This document shows, in pieces, positions 42,059-51,240 of a DNA stretch of 64,000 nt; position 1 is the first letter of the stretch, and each line of letters begins with the position of its first letter. Source of the DNA: Oscillibacter valericigenes (lineage in GTDB: Bacteria; Bacillota; Clostridia; Oscillospirales; Oscillospiraceae); contig NZ_JACSNX010000001.1 in the NCBI RefSeq assembly GCF_016902445.1, positions 1 through 64,000 of the forward strand, read 5' to 3'. A program made the position numbers and the translations under genes. Below the pieces are notes generated by a model, which did not search any database, was not told the DNA's origin, and saw only the letters and a list, made by a program, of their open reading frames with translations.

Positions 42059-43063
42059 TCACGGCCGTACAGTCTCCAGCAGCTCGTCCTTTTTGGCCCG
42101 GGTCATCAGCTCTGTCACCACGTTCTTCACCTGCTTGCCCTCATAGAGGACCTCATAGGCGCAGCGGCTGATGGGCATCTCCACGCCTGCCCGCTGGCTC
42201 AGCTGATGGATGCTCAGGGCGGCGAAGTAGCCCTCCACCACGGCGCCCACCTCTTTCATGGCTTCCTGGGGCGTTTTTCCCTGGCCGATCAGGATGCCCG
42301 CCCGGCGGTTCCGGGAGTGCATGGAGGTGCAGGTGACGATCAGGTCTCCCATGCCGGCCAGGCCCCCGAAGGTCTGCCGGGAACCGCCCAGCTTCTCTCC
42401 CAGGCGGGTGATCTCCGCCATGGCCCGGGTCATCAGCAAAGCCTTGGTGTTGTCCTGATAGCCCAGTCCGTCGCACACGCCGCAGCTGAGGGCGATGACG
42501 TTCTTCAGCGCGCCGGCCAGCTCCACGCCCACGATGTCTCCGCTGGTGTAGACCCGGAAATAGTCGTTCATAAAGGCATCCTGGGCAAAGCGGGCAGCAT
42601 CTGCGTCCCGGCAGGCCGCCACGCAGCCGGTGGGCATGCGGATGCCCACCTCCTCCGCATGGGAGGGGCCGGAGAGCGCCACCACGGGGCAGAGGTTCCC
42701 GGTCTCCTCCCCGATCACCTGGCTGAGGCGCAGGTTGGTGTCCCGCTCGATGCCCTTGGAGACGGACACCACCACGCTCTTCTCCGTGAGATAGGGGGCC
42801 ATTTTTTTCGCCGTCTCCCGGACGGCAAAGGAGGGTGGCGCGCTGACAACCAGATCCGCCCCCTTCAGGCAGTCCAAATCTCCCGTGATGCGGAGCGCCT
42901 CCGACAGATAAACCCCTTTCAGCAGCGGGTTTTCCCGGGTCCGGACCATCTCCGCCGCCTTGGCGGGGTTGTGGGACCAGAGGTACGTCTCATGGCCGTT
43001 GTCACACAGGATCTGGCTGAGGGCCGTGCCCCAGCCGCCGGAACCCAACACAACTGCTTTCAT
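42059..43063 (-). CDS. gpsA: Glycerol-3-phosphate dehydrogenase [NAD(P)+]
   Basis: 334 aa. Reduces dihydroxyacetone phosphate to sn-glycerol-3-phosphate for phospholipids. It has the Rossmann motif VLGSGGWGTALS (5-16), VSVSKGIERDT, LSGPSHAEEV, the catalytic Lys in ELAGALKNVIALSCG, and GLAGMGDLIVTCTS. AAGGGGG precedes the ATG. Downstream of der and plsY; glycerol-3-phosphate made here is the substrate of PlsY. Confidence 0.96.
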   Translation of the reverse strand: MKAVVLGSGGWGTALSQILCDNGHETYLWSHNPAKAAEMVRTRENPLLKGVYLSEALRITGDLDCLKGADLVVSAPPSFAVRETAKKMAPYLTEKSVVVSVSKGIERDTNLRLSQVIGEETGNLCPVVALSGPSHAEEVGIRMPTGCVAACRDADAARFAQDAFMNDYFRVYTSGDIVGVELAGALKNVIALSCGVCDGLGYQDNTKALLMTRAMAEITRLGEKLGGSRQTFGGLAGMGDLIVTCTSMHSRNRRAGILIGQGKTPQEAMKEVGAVVEGYFAALSIHQLSQRAGVEMPISRCAYEVLYEGKQVKNVVTELMTRAKKDELLETVRP

Positions 43064-43083
43064 CTTGAAATCCCCCTTTTTGG

Positions 43084-43165
43084 AGATAAGAGATAAAAGT
43101 GATGAGATAAAAGATCTTCCATCCTCCAGGCTATCTCTTATCTTTTATCCTTTAACTTTTATCTT
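43084..43165. repeat. AT-rich gataaaag repeat between plsY and gpsA
   Basis: Several copies of GAGATAA/GATAAAAG on one side face ATCTCTTATCTTTTATC on the other. Related to 41971-42020. The plsY stop and its last codons (KKDKS) lie inside it. Confidence 0.7.
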
Positions 43166-43865
43166 TTTTGCGGTGTATGCTGAATTTGTTCTCATTGCCG
43201 TGGATGAGCCGGGCGATGTTGCCCCGATGCTTCCACAGCACCAGTCCGCCCAGGATGAACGCCAGGATCACAATGACCGGATCCGGATAGAAGTACCAGG
43301 TGGCAAAGGGAAAGCTGGCCCCTGCCCAGACGGATCCCAGGGACACATACTTCGTCAGCAGGAACAGGATCAGAAAGCCCGCCCAGACCACCAGGCCGAT
43401 GCGCCAGTCGATCATCCAGACGATGGTGCCGCCGGAGAGGATGCCCTTGCCCCCCTTGAAGTGGAACATGCAGGGGAACATGTGGCCCAGCAGGCAGAGC
43501 ACGGCGGCCCAGTACTCGCCGAACAGCGCCCACATGGCGCTGATCTGCGCACTGGCCGCGTAGCCATTGGCCCCGGCGGCCGTACCCAGGAGCCAGCTGC
43601 CCAGCAGCACCGCCACAACGGCCTTCAGCACGTCGCACAGGATCACCACAAGCGTCAGCGGGCCGCCGAAGGTGCGGTAGAAGTTGGTGAGACCGGCGTT
43701 GCCGCTGCCGTGGTTGCGGACATCGTCCCGCAGGATGTACTTGGAGACGATGACGGCCCCGTTGAAGCAGCCGCAGAAATAGGCGATCACCGCCACGAGA
43801 AGAATGCCGAGGGGGTCAGGCCCCGTGACGGCGTTGGGGTCCAGATAGAAGGAATCCAGCATCAC
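43152..43865 (-). CDS. plsY: Glycerol-3-phosphate acyltransferase PlsY
   Basis: 237 aa membrane enzyme that acylates glycerol-3-phosphate with acyl-phosphate. The motifs HGSGNAGLTNFYRTFG (motif 1), HMFPCMFHFKGGKG (motif 2) and the C-terminal KHRGNIARLIHGNENKF (motif 3) are in the usual order, in a five-helix protein. The start is near 43865, one base after the der stop. The C-terminal KDKS comes from repeat DNA. Confidence 0.93.
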   Translation of the reverse strand: MMLDSFYLDPNAVTGPDPLGILLVAVIAYFCGCFNGAVIVSKYILRDDVRNHGSGNAGLTNFYRTFGGPLTLVVILCDVLKAVVAVLLGSWLLGTAAGANGYAASAQISAMWALFGEYWAAVLCLLGHMFPCMFHFKGGKGILSGGTIVWMIDWRIGLVVWAGFLILFLLTKYVSLGSVWAGASFPFATWYFYPDPVIVILAFILGGLVLWKHRGNIARLIHGNENKFSIHRKKDKS

Positions 43866-43866
43866 T

Positions 43867-45192
43867 TCACTCCTCCTTCTCGCCGCGCTGGCGGATGGAG
43901 AGGATGATGGGGGTGCCCTCCAGGCCGAAGGTGTTCCGCAGGCAGTTCTCCAGATACCGCTGGTAGGAGAAGTGGAACAGCCGGGCGTCGTTGCAGAACA
44001 CCACGAAGTGGGGCGGCCGGATGCCCACCTGGGTCATGTAGTAGATCTTCAGCCGGCGGCCCTTGTCGGAGGGGGGCTGGACCCGGGTCTGGGCATCCGC
44101 CAGGACGGAGTTCAGCATACCGGTGGTAATGCGGGTGCTGGCCTGGTTGGAGACGTAGTCGATCAGCTCGAACAGCCGGTCCACCCGCTGCCCGGTCTTG
44201 GCGGAGATGAACAGGATGGGGGCATAGGTCATGAAGGCCAGGCCGTTGCGGACTTCCTCCCGCATCTTGTCCATGGTCTTGCCGTCCTTTTCGATCAGGT
44301 CCCACTTGTTCACCACGATGATGCTGGCCTTGCCGGCCTCATGGGCCAGACCCGCCACCTTGGTATCCTGCTCCGTGACGCCCTCGGTGGCATCGATCAG
44401 GATGAGGCACACATCGCTGCGCTCGATGGCCATGGTGGCCCGGAGGACGGAGTACTTCTCGATGTCCTCCTCCACCTTGGACTTGCGGCGGATGCCGGCG
44501 GTGTCGATGAACACGAACCTGCCCTGGTCGTTTTCAAAATAGGAGTCGATAGCGTCCCGGGTGGTGCCGGCCACGTTGGAGACGATGACCCGCTCCTCCC
44601 CCAGGATCCGGTTCACCAGAGAGGACTTGCCGGCGTTTGGCTTGCCGATGACGGCCACTTTGATGGCGTCATCCTCTTCCTCTTCTTCCTCCTCCGGCGG
44701 GAAGTACTGGAGACAGGCGTCCAACAGATCGCCGGTGCCGTGGCCGTGGACGGCGGAGACGGCGATGGGGTCTCCCAGTCCCAGGTTGTAGAACTCGTAA
44801 AAGTCCGGGTCCGGGGCCCCGGTGGAGTCCATCTTGTTCACCGCCAGCACGATGGGCTTGCCGCTGCGCAGCAGCATGTTCGCCACCTCCTGGTCGGAGG
44901 CGGTGAGACCTGTACGGACATCCGTCAGAAAAATGATGACGGTGGCGTTTTCAATGGCGATCTGGGCCTGGTCCCGCATGAAGGACAGGATCTGGTCATC
45001 GGTCCGGGGCTCGATACCGCCGGTGTCCACCAGGATAAAGGACCGGCCGTTCCAGTCCGTCTCCCCATAGATGCGGTCCCGGGTGACGCCCGGCGTGTCC
45101 TCCACGATGGAGAGGCGCTTTCCGATGAGCTTGTTGAACAGCATGGACTTGCCCACATTGGGCCGGCCCACGATGGCGACGATGGGTTTCAC
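43867..45192 (-). CDS. der: Ribosome biogenesis GTPase Der (EngA)
   Basis: 441 aa with two tandem G domains: GRPNVGKS (8-15), DTPGVTRDR and NKMD in the first; GKPNAGKS (about 183-190), DTAGIRRKSK and NKWD in the second. A C-terminal KH-like domain follows. It acts in 50S assembly. An acidic linker with runs of Glu (EEEEEEEDD) joins the domains. First gene of der-plsY-gpsA. Confidence 0.97.
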   Translation of the reverse strand: MKPIVAIVGRPNVGKSMLFNKLIGKRLSIVEDTPGVTRDRIYGETDWNGRSFILVDTGGIEPRTDDQILSFMRDQAQIAIENATVIIFLTDVRTGLTASDQEVANMLLRSGKPIVLAVNKMDSTGAPDPDFYEFYNLGLGDPIAVSAVHGHGTGDLLDACLQYFPPEEEEEEEDDAIKVAVIGKPNAGKSSLVNRILGEERVIVSNVAGTTRDAIDSYFENDQGRFVFIDTAGIRRKSKVEEDIEKYSVLRATMAIERSDVCLILIDATEGVTEQDTKVAGLAHEAGKASIIVVNKWDLIEKDGKTMDKMREEVRNGLAFMTYAPILFISAKTGQRVDRLFELIDYVSNQASTRITTGMLNSVLADAQTRVQPPSDKGRRLKIYYMTQVGIRPPHFVVFCNDARLFHFSYQRYLENCLRNTFGLEGTPIILSIRQRGEKEE

Positions 45193-45246
45193 CTCTCGCG
45201 CACTTCCCTTCTTGATTCAATCATACTTACAGACATACTCGGTCAT

Positions 45247-45275
45247 ATTATACCCGCTGATCGGCGGAATGGCAA
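45247..45275 (-). promoter_or_regulatory. Promoter of der-plsY-gpsA
   Basis: On the minus strand, TTGCCA (45270-45275), 17-base spacer, TATAAT (45247-45252). Confidence 0.75.
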
Positions 45276-45310
45276 GTCATCCCCCGATTTTTAACACTGC
45301 CCAAGCGCAG

Positions 45311-45342
45311 AAAAAGGGAGGGAAGATCTGCTCTTCCCTCCC
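45311..45342 (-). terminator. Terminator of yceD-rpmF
   Basis: GGGAGGGAAGA (45316-45326) pairs with TCTTCCCTCCC (45332-45342); on the minus strand it is followed by TTTTTC. Confidence 0.92.
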
Positions 45343-45359
45343 GATCCATAGGACACTTC

Positions 45360-45554
45360 TTATTTCGCCACCACGGACTTGACAACCTTGACCTCGCGGC
45401 CGTTGTAAGTACCGCACTCCTGGCACATTCTGTGAGGCAGGTGCAGCGCACCGCATTTCGGGCATTTGACGAGGCCGGGAGCCGCCAGCTTCCAGTGGGA
45501 GCTGCGGCGCTTGTCGCGTCTAGCTTTGGATACTTTTCCCTTAGGTACTGCCAT
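45360..45554 (-). CDS. rpmF: 50S ribosomal protein L32
   Basis: 64 aa. The start MAVPKGKVSKARRDKRRSSH is diagnostic. Four Cys in CPKCG and CQECG form the zinc ribbon of the zinc-containing L32 form. GGAGGTGTCACA precedes the ATG at 45554. It follows yceD, as in most bacteria. Confidence 0.97.
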   Translation of the reverse strand: MAVPKGKVSKARRDKRRSSHWKLAAPGLVKCPKCGALHLPHRMCQECGTYNGREVKVVKSVVAK

Positions 45555-45606
45555 TGTGACACCTCCTTGATCTTTCAAAGGCAGCGGAGTCGCCCCCGGC
45601 CCTGAT

Positions 45607-46113
45607 TCATTCGTTCTCTCTGTTCTCCAAAAGCTTTGCCAGGACTGCCAGCCGGGGATCCGTCTCTTTCCCGCAGGAGCAGGGGCCGAGGTTCAGGTCG
45701 GCACCGCACCGGGGACACAGCCCTTTGCAATCTTCCGAACACAATGTCTTGGTGTCCATTCCAAGGATGAACGCCGTGCGCGCCAGATCGCCCGCGTCTA
45801 CCTCCCCATCCTCCAGCAGGACGATCTCGTCGTTGTCCTCGTTCTGGAGCTCCTCTGCCAGCAGGCAGCGGAAGGGAATGATCTTGTCCTGGAGAAATTC
45901 CTTGCCGCACCGGTCGCAGACCGCGTCCAGCGTGGTCCGGGCCGTCAGCTCCAGCTCCAGGAGATCTGCGGTGTTGGTCACCGCGCCCTCCACCGCCACA
46001 GGGCGGCTGATGGGATGCCGCCCGGCGAATTCCACATCGGACAGGTCCATGGAAAACCGGAAGTCCAGACGCTTGCCGGGGGCGTGCAGAATGGGTCTTA
46101 CATCTATACGCAT
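45607..46113 (-). CDS. yceD: YceD/DUF177 family protein
   Basis: 168 aa. It has the DUF177 core CDRCGKEFLQDKI and a C-terminal CSEDCKGLCPRCGADLNLGP with four Cys that probably bind zinc. In other bacteria YceD is linked to 23S rRNA accumulation and is co-transcribed with rpmF, as here. GAGGTAGC precedes the ATG. Confidence 0.92.
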   Translation of the reverse strand: MRIDVRPILHAPGKRLDFRFSMDLSDVEFAGRHPISRPVAVEGAVTNTADLLELELTARTTLDAVCDRCGKEFLQDKIIPFRCLLAEELQNEDNDEIVLLEDGEVDAGDLARTAFILGMDTKTLCSEDCKGLCPRCGADLNLGPCSCGKETDPRLAVLAKLLENRENE

Positions 46114-46140
46114 AAGCTACCTCGTAATGACACGAATAGT

Positions 46141-46169
46141 ATTATAAGGGATGGATACCCGGATGTCAA
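46141..46169 (-). promoter_or_regulatory. Consensus promoter of yceD-rpmF
   Basis: On the minus strand, TTGACA (46164-46169), 17-base spacer, TATAAT (46141-46146): a full consensus match, fitting a ribosomal protein operon. Confidence 0.85.
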
Positions 46170-46229
46170 ACAATTTTTTCATGTTTTTGCCGTTCCGGGC
46201 CAAATTTTTTCCGGCAGCGGGAAAACCGG

Positions 46230-46703
46230 TCAGGAGTCCCGCTCCTCCCGCCGTCTCTGCCAGCCGGTCAGGTCGATGCCCAGGATCACATTCCGGAAGC
46301 CCTCCTGGAGCCGGGCGTAGCTGGTGATGTCATAGGCATCCTTGGGCCGGCGTGCATTCCAGGCATCCCGCAGCTGCTCCGCCAGCTCCCGGCACATCGG
46401 CTCCTCCAGCCCCAGCAGCATGGGAGAGAGATAGGTCACCAGCATCTGCTTTTCCCGGGCCTGGACCATGCCCCGGTTCCAGGGGCGCTGGCGCTTCCAG
46501 CCCGCCTCCAGGACGTCCAGCAGCTGTTCCGCCAGGCTCCGGCGCCCGGCAGGATCTTCCGCCGTCTCCCGGACGGCATCCATGTACAGGGGACCGAACC
46601 GCTCCGTATATTCCCGGAAGGCGGCCGTGTACTCCCGGCGGGTAAATCGCTCATTGTAATAGGGCGCCTCCTGCACGGCGGCGCACAGCTCCTCTGCCTT
46701 CAC
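46230..46703 (-). CDS. Helical cytoplasmic protein of unknown function
   Basis: 157 aa. The start is GTG at 46703, overlapping the previous stop (GTGA), with AGGAGGAG upstream. It is predicted to be all-helical, rich in Arg and Glu, with several Trp and Tyr (YYNERFTRREYTAAFREYTE; RPWNRGMVQAREKQML). No catalytic motif or known family is recognised. It is translated in step with the small membrane protein upstream. Confidence 0.65.
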   Translation of the reverse strand: MKAEELCAAVQEAPYYNERFTRREYTAAFREYTERFGPLYMDAVRETAEDPAGRRSLAEQLLDVLEAGWKRQRPWNRGMVQAREKQMLVTYLSPMLLGLEEPMCRELAEQLRDAWNARRPKDAYDITSYARLQEGFRNVILGIDLTGWQRRREERDS

Positions 46704-47014
46704 GTCCCGTCTCCTCCTCTGTCCGCGTCCGCATCGGTGTCTGTCTTTTCCGGCAGAGTGTCGTCCCGGGTCCAGGTATCCGGGTCGTCCTTGTGGGCCT
46801 TGGCATACTGGTATGCCTTCCACTCCCGCCACAGGATCACCGCGCCCGCCGCGGCGAATACCGCGCCCGCCGCTCCGTTCAAAAGTACATTTTCCGCCGT
46901 CCCGTCCCAAAGGCCCCGCATCAGGCGGTAGGCCAGATACAGCAGATAGCCTCCAGCCAGGACCCGGAAGTAGTTCACCCAGCCCCGCTGCTTGTTTCCG
47001 TCACGCTGTGCCAT
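46700..47014 (-). CDS. Small two-helix membrane protein
   Basis: 104 aa. Two hydrophobic segments (about 17-32 and 43-62: NGAAGAVFAAAGAVILW) followed by an acidic tail (DTDADADRGGDG). Function unknown. It forms a two-gene unit with the GTG-started gene downstream. Confidence 0.68.
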   Translation of the reverse strand: MAQRDGNKQRGWVNYFRVLAGGYLLYLAYRLMRGLWDGTAENVLLNGAAGAVFAAAGAVILWREWKAYQYAKAHKDDPDTWTRDDTLPEKTDTDADADRGGDGT

Positions 47015-47057
47015 ATGCTCAGTTTCTCCTTGCTGATCCGAAAAATTCTCCCGCCGC

Positions 47058-47086
47058 TTTACAACCGGCCGGTAAACGGGTATGAT
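47058..47086 (+). promoter_or_regulatory. Promoter of the pseudouridine synthase gene
   Basis: TTTACA (47058-47063), 17-base spacer, TATGAT (47081-47086). Confidence 0.65.
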
Positions 47087-47121
47087 GATGGTATCGATCT
47101 CTACACATACCGGAGGATGCC

Positions 47122-48084
47122 ATGCGGGAACTCACCATTGGAAAAAACGACGCCGGACAGCGGCTGGACCGCTTTGTGGCCAAAAGCCTGCCCCTGCTGC
47201 CCCCTGCCCTGCTGCAGAAGTACATCCGTCTGAAGCGGATCAAGGTCAACGGGAAGGGCTCCAAGCGGGACACCCGGCTGCTTGCCGGCGATACTTTACA
47301 ATTATATATCAACGATGAGTTCTTTGACAAGCCCTCTGAGGAAAACATGTTTTTGACCGTGTTCCGCCCTCAGCTGGACATCGTGTACGAGGATGAGAAC
47401 CTGCTGCTGGTGAACAAGCGGCCGGGCCTGGTGGTCCACGCCGACGAGACGGAGAAGGTCAACACCCTCATCAACCACATCCAGGCGTACCTGTACCAGA
47501 AAAAGGAGTGGAATCCCAGGTGGGAGAACGCCTTCGCCCCGGCCCTGTGCAACCGGATCGACCGGAACACCGGCGGCATCGTCATCGCCGCCAAGAACGC
47601 CGAGACCCTGCGGATCATGAACGAGAAGATCAAGGCCCACGAGGTGGAGAAGTCCTATCTCTGTATCACCGTGGGCCGGCCCAGGCCGGCGGAGGGAAAG
47701 ATCGAGGGCTTTCTATTAAAGGATGAGGCCAAAAAGCAGGTGGCCTTCTACCGCCGTCCTGTCCCCGGCGGCAAGACCGCCGTGACCCTCTACCGGACGC
47801 TGGAGACCCGTGGTCCCCTGTCCCTGGTGGAGTGCCGTCTGCTCACCGGCCGGACCCACCAGATCCGGGTGTCCATGGCGGAGATCGGCTGTCCTCTGCT
47901 GGGGGACGGCAAGTACGGCCGCGGCGACGTGAACCGCCGCTACGGCGAGACCCGCCAGGCCCTGTACTCCTACAAGCTGGCCTTTCCCTTCCCCACGGAC
48001 GCGGGGATGCTGAACTACCTGCGGGGCAGAGAATTCACCGTGTCGGAGGTGCCCTTCCGGGACCGGTATTTTTCCGTGCCCTGA
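47122..48084 (+). CDS. RluA family pseudouridine synthase
   Basis: 320 aa. An N-terminal S4 RNA-binding domain (RLDRFVAKSLPLLPPALLQK) precedes the catalytic domain with NRIDRNTGGIVIAAKN, whose Asp is catalytic, and LLTGRTHQIRVSMAEIGCPL. It modifies uridines in rRNA or tRNA; which site cannot be told between RluC, RluD and relatives. Single gene with its own promoter. Confidence 0.92.
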   Translation: MRELTIGKNDAGQRLDRFVAKSLPLLPPALLQKYIRLKRIKVNGKGSKRDTRLLAGDTLQLYINDEFFDKPSEENMFLTVFRPQLDIVYEDENLLLVNKRPGLVVHADETEKVNTLINHIQAYLYQKKEWNPRWENAFAPALCNRIDRNTGGIVIAAKNAETLRIMNEKIKAHEVEKSYLCITVGRPRPAEGKIEGFLLKDEAKKQVAFYRRPVPGGKTAVTLYRTLETRGPLSLVECRLLTGRTHQIRVSMAEIGCPLLGDGKYGRGDVNRRYGETRQALYSYKLAFPFPTDAGMLNYLRGREFTVSEVPFRDRYFSVP

Positions 48085-48133
48085 CCGCGGGGCAAAAATT
48101 CCTGTAAAAGCAGGGTGAAATCTCTGATTTTAC

Positions 48134-48162
48134 TTGACTTTTTGTTTCATATCGGATATAGT
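48134..48162 (+). promoter_or_regulatory. Promoter of potABCD
   Basis: TTGACT (48134-48139), 17-base spacer, TATAGT (48157-48162). A small hairpin GAAATT-GCTG-AATTTC at 48165-48180 starts a leader of about 90 bases before potA. Confidence 0.72.
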
Positions 48163-48258
48163 TTGAAATTGCTGAATTTCGACGAGAAAGGTTCCCCCTC
48201 AACAGAGAAAAGAGGCGTTTCATTGTAATCCATATTATTATGAAATGGGGGAGGATAC

Positions 48259-49476
48259 ATGTCCAAAGAGTTGATCCGTCTGCGGAACATCCGCATGGCG
48301 TTTGACGACGAAGTGGTTCTCAACGATTTAAACCTCTATATCAATGACAAAGAATTCCTCACACTGCTTGGACCCAGCGGCTGCGGCAAGACCACGACGC
48401 TGCGTATTATCGGCGGCTTCACGACCCCTGTGTCGGGAGACGTCCTGTTCGACGGTGTGAGGATTAATGACGTTCCGCCCTATCGGCGGCAGATCAACAC
48501 CGTGTTCCAGAAGTACGCCCTGTTCCCTCACATGAATGTCTTTGAAAACGTGGCCTTTGGCCTGCGGATGCCCAAGGTGGAGGAGCAGAAGGACGAAAAC
48601 GGAAAGGTCATCAGCCGCCGGAAGGTCAAGCTGTCTGAAAAGGAGATCCAGGACCGGGTCATGGAGATGCTGGAGACCGTCAGCCTCAAGGGCTTTGAGA
48701 CCCGCAAGCCCGACGCCCTCTCCGGCGGCCAGCAGCAGCGGGTGGCCATCGCCCGGGCCCTGGTGAATCGGCCCAAGGTGCTGCTGCTGGACGAGCCTCT
48801 GGGCGCCCTGGACCTGAAGCTGCGGAAGGATATGCAGCTGGAGCTGAAGAAGATCCAGCAGCAGGTGGGCATCACCTTTATCTATGTGACCCACGACCAG
48901 GAGGAGGCCCTGACCATGTCCGACACCATCGTGGTGATGGACAAGGGCTGCATTCAGCAGATCGGCACGCCGGAGGACATCTACAACGAGCCCAAGAACG
49001 CCTTCGTGGCGGACTTCATCGGCGAGTCCAACATCATCGACGGCGTCATGGTCCGGGACAAGCTGGTGAAGATGTACGGCCGGGAGTTCCCCTGCCTGGA
49101 CGGCGGCTTTGCCGAGAACGAGCCGGTGGACGTGGTCATCCGGCCCGAGGACATCGACATCGTCCCCGTGGACCAGGGCCAGCTGGTGGGCACGGTCACC
49201 TCCGTCACCTTCAAGGGGATGCAGTACGACATCATCGTGGACTTCCGGGGCTTCAAGTGGCTGATCCAGACCACGGACCACTCCCCCGTGGGCGCCCGGA
49301 TCGGCGTGAAGATCGACCCCGACGGGTTCCACATTATGAAGAAGAGCCAGTACTCCGGCATGTTCGGCGACTACAGCTCCTACAGTGACGAGTATGACGA
49401 GCTCTCCGACGCGGAGGCTCTGGACGAGGACGAGGGCGCTGAGGAGGAGCGCCGGGAGGAAGGCTATGCGGAATAA
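48259..49476 (+). CDS. potA: Spermidine/putrescine ABC transporter ATP-binding protein PotA
   Basis: 405 aa. Walker [10 protein letters not shown], signature [15 protein letters not shown], Walker [13 protein letters not shown] and H-loop YVTHDQEEA, then a TOBE domain. Two features differ from typical PotA (about 350-380 aa): an insertion of about 25 charged residues after [11 protein letters not shown], and an acidic tail of about 30 residues ([17 protein letters not shown]). Energises polyamine import. GGGGGAGG precedes the ATG. Confidence 0.94.
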   Translation: MSKELIRLRNIRMAFDDEVVLNDLNLYINDKEFLTLLGPSGCGKTTTLRIIGGFTTPVSGDVLFDGVRINDVPPYRRQINTVFQKYALFPHMNVFENVAFGLRMPKVEEQKDENGKVISRRKVKLSEKEIQDRVMEMLETVSLKGFETRKPDALSGGQQQRVAIARALVNRPKVLLLDEPLGALDLKLRKDMQLELKKIQQQVGITFIYVTHDQEEALTMSDTIVVMDKGCIQQIGTPEDIYNEPKNAFVADFIGESNIIDGVMVRDKLVKMYGREFPCLDGGFAENEPVDVVIRPEDIDIVPVDQGQLVGTVTSVTFKGMQYDIIVDFRGFKWLIQTTDHSPVGARIGVKIDPDGFHIMKKSQYSGMFGDYSSYSDEYDELSDAEALDEDEGAEEERREEGYAE

Positions 49477-50290
49477 GTGGATCGCCGCCCCCTATGTGGG
49501 CTGGATGGCCTTTTTCGTGGTAGCCCCTCTGATCGTGGTGCTGATATACGCCTTCACCCGGGAGTCTGCCGACGGCAGCTGGTTCATCACCCTGGATAAT
49601 TTTGAGGGAATGATGGGCTATGCTTCGGTGTTCGGACGCTCCTTCCTGCTGGCCGGCATCGCCACGCTGGTCTGTATCCTGCTGGGGTATCCCATGGCCT
49701 ATTTCCTGGCCCGGGAGCGGGGCCGTCTGCGGAGCATGGCCACCCTGCTGATCATGCTGCCCATGTGGATGAACTTCCTGCTGCGAACCTATTCCTGGGT
49801 GTTCCTTCTGGAGCGCAACGGATTTTTCAACTCCCTGCTCTCCGCCATCGGCCTGCCGAAGCTGGACATCATCAACACCTCCGGCGCGGTGGTGCTGGGC
49901 ATGGTGTACAACTTCCTGCCCTTCATGGTGCTGCCCATCTTCTCGGTCATTGTGAAGATCGACTCCCGGGTCATCGAGGCAGCCCAGGACCTGGGTGCCA
50001 ACAGCGTGCAGGTGTTCCGGCGGGTGATCTTCCCGCTGTCTCTGCCGGGCGTTCTCTCCGGCGTGACCATGGTGCTGATCCCCTCGGTGTCCACCTTCGT
50101 CATCTCCCGCCTGCTGGGCGGCGGCAAGAGCCTGCTGCTGGGCGATCTCATTGAGATGCAGTTCCTGGGGGCCGCCTACAACCCCCATCTGGGCTCTGCC
50201 ATCTCCCTGGTGATGATGGTCATCGTTCTGGTCTGCATGGGGGTCATGAACCGCTTCGGCGAGGGTGAAGAGGAGGCGGTGCTGCTGTGA
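49466..50290 (+). CDS. potB: Spermidine/putrescine ABC transporter permease PotB
   Basis: 274 aa, six membrane helices. The EAA loop is [20 protein letters not shown], which docks on PotA. The start is the ATG at 49466, inside the potA end (11-base overlap), with GGGAGGAAGG upstream. Confidence 0.93.
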   Translation: MRNKWIAAPYVGWMAFFVVAPLIVVLIYAFTRESADGSWFITLDNFEGMMGYASVFGRSFLLAGIATLVCILLGYPMAYFLARERGRLRSMATLLIMLPMWMNFLLRTYSWVFLLERNGFFNSLLSAIGLPKLDIINTSGAVVLGMVYNFLPFMVLPIFSVIVKIDSRVIEAAQDLGANSVQVFRRVIFPLSLPGVLSGVTMVLIPSVSTFVISRLLGGGKSLLLGDLIEMQFLGAAYNPHLGSAISLVMMVIVLVCMGVMNRFGEGEEEAVLL

Positions 50291-51168
50291 AAAAGAACGG
50301 TGTGCTTTCCCGCCTGTTTCTGGCGCTGGTCTTTCTCTTTCTCTATGCGCCTATTTTCGTGCTGATCGTCTTTTCCTTCAATGACTCCAAGTCCAACGCG
50401 GTCTGGGGTGGCTTCACCCTGGACTGGTATGCCGAGCTGCTGAACAACCGGACCGTGCTGGAGGCGCTGCAGACCACCCTTCTGGTCTCTGTGCTGGCGA
50501 CGCTCATCGCCACAGTGGTGGGCACTGCGGCAGCCATCGGCTTTTCCAGCATGAAGCGCCGGGCCCGGGGGCTGTATATGGCTGTGAACAACATCCCCCT
50601 GACCAACGCGGACATCATCACAGGCGTATCCATGATGCTGCTGTTCGTATTTGCCGGACAGGCGCTGGCGGATTTCTCCGGCTGGCTGAACAACCAGGAG
50701 TGGGCCGTCAATGCCAATCTGTGGTTCGATTTCAGCTTCAATCTGGGCTTTCTCACCCTGCTGATCGCCCATATCACCTTTGACATCCCCTATGTGATCG
50801 TGGCCGTGCTGCCCAAGATCCGGCAGCTGGATCCCAACCTGGCGGAAGCGGCCCTGGACCTGGGCGCCACCCGGTGGACCGCTTTCCGCAAGGTGGTGCT
50901 GCCGGAGCTGATGCCCGGCATCGTCAACGGCCTTCTGATCGCCTTTACCATGAGCATCGATGACTTTGTCATCAGCTATTTCACTGCCGGCAGCCAGGTG
51001 TCCACGCTCTCCATGGTGGTATACTCCATGGTGCGCCGCCGGGTGAGCCCGGAGATCAATGCCCTGTCCACGCTGATGTTTGCAGCGGTGCTGATCCTGC
51101 TGGTGGTCATCAACCTGCGGCAGTCCCGGCAGGACGCCCGCCGCGGACGGCGGGCCCTCCGGCCCTGA
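50287..51168 (+). CDS. potC: Spermidine/putrescine ABC transporter permease PotC
   Basis: 293 aa, six membrane helices with the EAA loop EAALDLGATRWTAFRKVVLP. It starts at GTG, overlapping the potB stop (GTGA). A charged Arg-rich C-terminus (RQSRQDARRGRRALRP) extends the protein. Forms the channel with PotB. Confidence 0.93.
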   Translation: MKKNGVLSRLFLALVFLFLYAPIFVLIVFSFNDSKSNAVWGGFTLDWYAELLNNRTVLEALQTTLLVSVLATLIATVVGTAAAIGFSSMKRRARGLYMAVNNIPLTNADIITGVSMMLLFVFAGQALADFSGWLNNQEWAVNANLWFDFSFNLGFLTLLIAHITFDIPYVIVAVLPKIRQLDPNLAEAALDLGATRWTAFRKVVLPELMPGIVNGLLIAFTMSIDDFVISYFTAGSQVSTLSMVVYSMVRRRVSPEINALSTLMFAAVLILLVVINLRQSRQDARRGRRALRP

Positions 51169-51240
51169 ATCCCTTCCGGTCACACGGGCTTCGGCCCTGG
51201 TGATAGAGTTTCCAAATCTGAAAGGAGAACGAGAAAGAAA

